From Chondrilla cf. caribensis (lineage: Eukaryota > Porifera > Demospongiae > Chondrillida > Chondrillidae): a stretch of 12,500 nucleotides of DNA. Position numbers and translations under genes: made by a program. The stretch is from the NCBI GenBank assembly GCA_964020155.1, contig OZ026559.1, positions 3,270,455-3,282,954 on the forward strand. Direction: 5' to 3'. Shown in pieces: positions 8,597-12,500 of this stretch. Position 1 is the first letter of the stretch, and each line of letters opens with the position of its first letter. Below the pieces are notes generated by a model that ran no database searches, was not told the DNA's origin, and saw nothing but the letters and a program-made list of their open reading frames with translations.

Positions 8597-8849
8597 ATGG
8601 CTCCAAAGATCCAGGTCTTTCTACAAGTGGCTCTTTTGTGCTATGTGGTGACTAACAGTATTGCTGGTGTCATTGACTTCGAAAAGGCATTTGCCAGACT
8701 TGAGAAGGAAATGAAGGATCTTAAAGAGCATTCAGATCAAGAAATAAATTTGCTCCACAAGAAGAATGAAGCGTCAGATGAAGAAATAAATTCACTCCAT
8801 AAGAAGAATGAAGAGCTGGAGAAGAGATTGGAGCGACTTGAAGCCAAAG
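8597..8849 (+). CDS. collagen-like protein, exon 1 (signal peptide and coiled coil)
   Basis: This exon encodes residues 1-84 of a secreted or type II membrane collagen. The start is ATG at 8597, with A at -3 and G at +4. Residues 1-6 include Lys4; residues 7-18 are hydrophobic (VFLQVALLCYVV); a signal peptidase site after Ala23 (SIA|G) would fit. Residues 27-84 are charged and heptad-like, a predicted coiled coil that probably trimerises the chains. They include a 14-residue tandem duplication (residues 47-74: SDQEINLLHKKNEA, then SDEEINSLHKKNEE). The exon ends with G|GTTAGT, a donor at 8850, phase 1. Two in-frame upstream ATGs (8477, 8483) would add about 40 residues and bury the hydrophobic stretch, so I prefer 8597. 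The family is clear from exon 2; the exact relative is unknown. Confidence 0.75.
8732..8815 (+). repeat. 42-bp tandem duplication in the coiled-coil exon
   Basis: Two consecutive 42-bp segments (8732-8773 and 8774-8815) encode 14 residues each and differ at few positions. Fourteen residues are two heptads, so duplication preserves the coiled-coil register. Confidence 0.85.
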
Positions 8850-8987
8850 GTTAGTTGTACTGAGGTTCATTGTAACCTGTATATACAGTAGGAGATTCTG
8901 CTGTGACTATAGTAGAAACAGTGAAACTGCAGCTGGTCCTTTATATACCAACAATATCATAATAATATTGTGGTGCACCTGTATAAG

Positions 8988-9025
8988 CATAGACACTCTA
9001 AACTACGTAGTTTAGAGTGTCTATG
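8988..9025. repeat. 38-bp perfect palindrome
   Basis: CATAGACACTCTAAACTAC (8988-9006) is followed without spacer by its exact reverse complement (9007-9025). It lies about 140 bp inside the collagen intron. No flanking homologous copies were seen. Confidence 0.95.
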
Positions 9026-9519
9026 GTATAAGTAACATGACATAGTCTTTAAACTCATGATATTTATGTGATCTCACTGCAATGAAGTGATGCAGGATTA
9101 GGTGGTTTCTTGGTCAATTCTTGAGAGTTGTTTGAAAGATAGGAAGAGGCCACAATCGAGAAAATAAACCTAGATGTTCACCAACAAGGCAGTTAATACC
9201 TATTTATCCCCATTGCTGAAATGGCTACTGCATTACTTCTTCTTTGTCCAATGACACCTCAACAATGGAATGCGATATGGTATGCTCTATAGGGGAATAA
9301 AGATATAATTACTCTTATTTATCTACCCATGTCTAGTATTATGGCAGCAGTTTTCATTCAACTCACCAGAATGGGAACACTAGTCAATTTCATGTGGTTT
9401 AGCTGCAATTTTACCATTATAATTACTGAAGTAAAACAGCAAATACGGATGTGCATGCAGTGTTTTGGTATGTGTGTTTTGCTTTAACGTCCTCTGGAGG
9501 AAAAAAGAAGTAATTCAAG

Positions 9520-9800
9520 TTGAAAAAAATTGTGGGATTACGCCCTGCCATGAAATAATCGATTGCCCTCTGAAGTATATTCAGCCCTCCAGGAAAGGCA
9601 TGGGGTATGTATCCCTTGGGGCCTATGGAGTTCTCCCTTTAAAACACACCAAAATGTGGTCCTTGGACCAAAACTCCTAGGGTGGGTCCAATTCTCCTGA
9701 GTAAAAGTGGTCAGTCCAGAACATTATAAGTGGGGGATTTGGTCCAATGGAATGACTGTGAGTAGTGGATTGTACCCTTTCACTTCAATAAAGTGGGACA
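9520..9800. other. moderately GC-richer intron block, unassigned
   Basis: Base composition rises inside the AT-rich intron. GGTCC/GGACC motifs recur (about 9659-9670, 9686, 9742), including the hairpin GGTCC-TT-GGACC. Open frames are broken by stops and no product is recognised. An old mobile-element relic is a guess. Confidence 0.25.
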
Positions 9801-10760
9801 CATTGACCTATGCCTGCAGCATACTCCCAGTATCTCCATGGATAGGTGTCTGATAGGGTGTCTAACCGCATACAGTGTGCTGAGTTCCGTATATCAGCTT
9901 TACTGTTGTATAAGTTGATGTTGTGTGCAAAGATTTGATAGATGTCTACAGCATGCTCCATTGAATTGCCCAATTAAAATGATTCCATGTTTGGTTGACT
10001 GTGGTTTATAGGAATTTGCCGATAAGGGCACTTAGGTTTCGTTTCCTCACAATCCCAGTTATAATGATATATGATAATAATTAAAGTAATAATAATCGTG
10101 TCTTTTGGGCCTTTGAAATAGGTTAGCCGTGATGATGTCCAATCTGACAAACATCTGTGCATGACACCATTTACCTAGGTAGATGGCATTTCCACGTGTT
10201 TCCATTATTTTCTATGTTTTGTGGATATATAACCATTGTAACAGTGAGTTTCTACTTTTAGTAGCATCATAATCATTATGAAATATCGGGCATAACACAC
10301 CGGAAGTCAAAATGAAAATTAATGTGAGGATCAAAATTAAAATTTGAAATATGGAATGATATATAATATGACCAAAAAGGGAAGGCAGAATATTTATCAC
10401 CCAGTTTAATATTCGGCTATAATTTAGCTGAACCTCAGAGAGGTGCAAAATAATCATGTTGATAATCTCTGGTTGATATATCCATCCAAATGACCACATG
10501 TTAATGGGCTAAGTCCATATTATATATACGTATACACAGAGAATTTTTTGTTCTACATGAATGTTGCTTGTTTTGTGTTTGTAATAATCCCCCAAAATTT
10601 GGGAATTAGTGAACTACATCAATTGTTTTTTACATACCCAAAAATTGTTTATTTGAAAACAGTTTACACAAAATTACGATGAAACAGTAAACATTTAGGG
10701 AATGCTTTTAACGGAAATTCAATACCTACTTCAGAACATGTTTCTACTTGTCTTGAATAG

Positions 10761-12500
10761 AATTGGGCGAACCTCTCCAGAGGAAGAGACGTGGAGGTGT
10801 TCCACCCCCATCACCTACTCCTTGCATGTGTCCACCTGGACCACCTGGAGAGAAAGGTCAAAAGGGTAAGCGTGGAAAACGTGGCGTTGAAGGAGAAATG
10901 GGGACAAATGGTGAGAAGGGTGAAATGGGAGAAATAGGACCCCAAGGAGTTGATGGACCACAAGGTCCACAAGGAGACATAGGACCCCAAGGACCACAAG
11001 GTCCACCAGGACAACGAGGACCAACAGGAGAAAAAGGGCAACAAGGAGAGTTAGGACCTGGAGGACCACCAGGAGACACAGGACGCCCAGGTGTAAATGG
11101 AACAGATGGTGAGAATGGTCAGAAGGGTGAAAGAGGAGAAAGAGGAAGTGACGGATCTGTAGGACCACAAGGTCCACCAGGGCAACGAGGACCAACAGGA
11201 GAAAAAGGGCAACAAGGAGAGTTAGGACCTGGAGGACCACCAGGAGACACAGGACTCCCAGGTGTAAATGGAACAGATGGTGAGAATGGTCAGAAGGGTG
11301 AAAGAGGAGAAAGAGGAAGTGACGGATCCGTAGGACCACAAGGTCCACCAGGGCAACGAGGACCAACAGGAGAAAAAGGGCAACAAGGAGAGTTAGGACC
11401 TGGAGGACCACCAGGAGACACAGGACTCCCAGGTGTAAATGGAACAGATGGTGAGAATGGTCAGAAGGGTGAAAGAGGAGAAAGAGGAAGTGACGGATCC
11501 GTAGGACCACAAGGTCCACCAGGACAACGAGGACCAACAGGTGAAAAAGGGCAACAAGGAGAGTTAGGACCTGGAGGACCACCAGGAGACACAGGACTCC
11601 CAGGTGTAAATGGAACAGATGGTGAGAATGGTCAGAAGGGTGAAAGAGGAGAAAGAGGAAGTGACGGATCCGTAGGACCACAAGGTCCACCAGGACAACG
11701 AGGACCAACAGGAGAAAAAGGGCAAAAAGGAGAGTTAGGACCTGGAGGACCACCAGGAGACACAGGACTCCCAGGTGTAAATGGAACAGATGGTGAGAAG
11801 GGTGAAATGGGAGAAGAAGGAGCCAGAGGACCTAGAGGACCCCAAGGACGACAAGGGCCACAAGGTCCACCAGGACAAAGAGGTCTACAAGGTGACACAG
11901 GACCCCCAGGGAGAAATGGAACAAATGGTGAAATGGGTGAACAGGGTGAAAAGGGTGAAATGGGTGAACAAGGTGAAAAGGGTGAAATGGGTGAAAAGGG
12001 TGAAATGGGAGAAATGGGAGACACGGGACGTCCAGGTATGAAAGGAGACATAGGACTCCCAGGAGTGAATGGAACAAATGGTGAGATGGGTCAGATGGGT
12101 CAAAAAGGAGAAAGAGGAATTGACGGACCCGAAGGTGCACCAGGACAACGAGGACCAACAGGAGAAAAAGGGCAAAAAGGAGAGTTAGGACCTGGAGGAC
12201 CACCAGGAGACACAGGACTCCCAGGTGTAAATGGAACAGATGGTGAGAAGGGTGAAATGGGAGAAGAAGGAGCCAGAGGACCTAGAGGACCCCAAGGACG
12301 ACAAGGGCCACAAGGTCCACCAGGACAAAGAGGTCTACAAGGTGACACAGGACCCCCAGGGAGAAATGGAACAAATGGTGAAATGGGTGAAAAGGGTGAA
12401 ATGGGAGAAATGGGAGACACAGGACGTCCAGGTATGAAAGGAGACATAGGACTCCCAGGAGTAAATGGAACAAATGGTGAGATGGGTGAAAAGGGTGAAA
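10761..12500 (+). CDS. collagen-like protein, exon 2 (linker and long Gly-X-Y domain; runs off the window)
   Basis: This continues exon 1 from codon 85. Residues 85-110 form a linker: [11 protein letters not shown] (furin-like RKRR at 92-95), a Pro-rich stretch, then CMC (Cys106, Cys108). From residue 111 (10838) to the window end there are 184 complete Gly-X-Y triplets with no interruption and no intron. X/Y positions are rich in Glu, Lys, Gln, Pro, Arg, Asp and Met, with many Lys-Gly-Glu steps known to stabilise triple helices. Ten Asn-Gly-Thr sequons are present. Gly codons are almost all GGA or GGT. The role is an extracellular or membrane-attached trimer. The C-terminus is unseen, so a C1q, fibrillar or other terminal domain cannot be judged. 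It is non-fibrillar in gene structure, since fibrillar genes split this domain into many short exons. Confidence 0.85.
10991..11800 (+). repeat. 171-bp tandem repeat within the collagen domain
   Basis: Units start at 10991, 11162, 11333, 11504 and 11675, exactly 171 bp (57 residues, 19 triplets) apart. The fifth diverges after about 125 bp. Units 2 and 3 look identical over all 171 bp, and units 1 and 4 differ from them by two or three bases. Each starts [20 protein letters not shown]. Confidence 0.95.
11690..12500 (+). repeat. 450-bp higher-order repeat within the collagen domain
   Basis: The stretch starting at about 11690 recurs 450 bp later (about 12140), almost identical. Example: AGGACCAACAGGAGAAAAAG at 11701 and 12151. 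The second copy lacks 54 bp of the GEM/GEQ/GEK run (offset falls from 450 to 396 by about 12397), equal to six Gly-X-Y triplets. The frame is kept. Confidence 0.9.

Larger units (their letters stand above)
8850..10760 (+). other. collagen-like gene intron 1
   Basis: A phase 1 intron of about 1.9 kb, from GTTAGT to TTGTCTTGAATAG. Joining the two exons gives Gln/Lys/Glu-rich coiled coil followed by [13 protein letters not shown] in frame. An acceptor at 10780 would be out of frame, which supports 10760. The intron holds a perfect 38-bp palindrome near its 5' end and a moderately GC-richer block around 9520-9800 with several GGTCC motifs and no recognised product. The rest is AT-rich. Open frames of 60-95 codons in it show no family resemblance. 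Confidence 0.7.

Noticed and set aside
9465..10499. Several 60-95-codon frames in the collagen intron as extra exons or genes
   Set aside because: No family resemblance, no Gly-X-Y pattern, and the direct join from 8849 to 10761 already keeps phase and makes a continuous protein.
10781..10783. Alternative splice acceptor after CTCTCCAG at 10780
   Set aside because: Joined to the phase 1 donor at 8849 it would shift out of the collagen frame. The acceptor at 10760 keeps it.
10815..11753. 312-codon open frame on the minus strand, rich in Leu, Val and His
   Set aside because: It is the antisense of the collagen repeat. Codons such as GGA, CCA and CAA give few stops when read backwards, and the peptide simply repeats with the 171-bp period. 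The sense strand has the Gly-X-Y logic and the splice match.
10991..11800. Regular repeats as a possible CRISPR array
   Set aside because: The 171-bp units are contiguous, coding and without unique spacers.
11632..12447. Pro/Ser/Gly-rich minus-strand frames resembling a collagen or mucin
   Set aside because: They arise because GGT/GGA and CCA/CCT codons are complementary, so the antisense also shows a three-residue period. The plus strand is continuous from a splice acceptor with perfect Gly spacing.

Overview
The window looks like nuclear DNA of an invertebrate animal. It has two spliced protein genes with GT-AG introns, strongly AT-rich non-coding DNA, and many long (TG)n tracts. A Gly-X-Y collagen gene with a signal-like N-terminus and an animal-type mitochondrial 3-hydroxyacyl-CoA dehydrogenase (HADH) gene fit a metazoan. 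A sponge or another early-branching marine animal is plausible, but the species cannot be fixed from the sequence alone. Nothing points to a prokaryotic origin.

Layout. (1) 1-892, + strand: the last two exons of an HADH-like gene (259-327 and 771-892), separated by an intron that holds a long TG microsatellite close to its donor site. The rest of the gene lies upstream of the window. (2) About 900-2100: AT-rich intergenic DNA with one odd, higher-GC, exon-like island (about 1754-1895) that contains a perfect 26-bp palindrome. (3) About 1110-8420: a degenerate direct-repeat array. Blocks of about 0.9-1.8 kb share the same landmarks in the same order, each with a well-conserved core of about 80 bp. 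Some landmarks have been lost, TG/TC/AT microsatellites have grown inside the blocks, and three unrelated DNA segments have inserted (3227-3342, about 4615-4995, about 7019-7140). (4) 8433-12500, + strand: a collagen-like gene. It has a TATA-like element, a first coding exon for a signal peptide and coiled coil (8597-8849), a 1.9-kb intron with a perfect 38-bp palindrome, and a very large exon (10761 to past the window end). That exon encodes a basic RKRR linker, a Cys-Met-Cys motif and at least 184 uninterrupted Gly-X-Y triplets.

The two genes have no evident functional link: one is fatty-acid beta-oxidation, the other an extracellular or membrane-anchored structural protein. The collagen is the most unusual gene. 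It combines an N-terminal coiled coil, a furin-like site, a Cys pair, tandem near-identical 57-residue blocks, a 150-residue higher-order repeat, and an N-glycosylation sequon in every block. The repeat array and the inverted repeats created within it are the most unusual non-coding structures.
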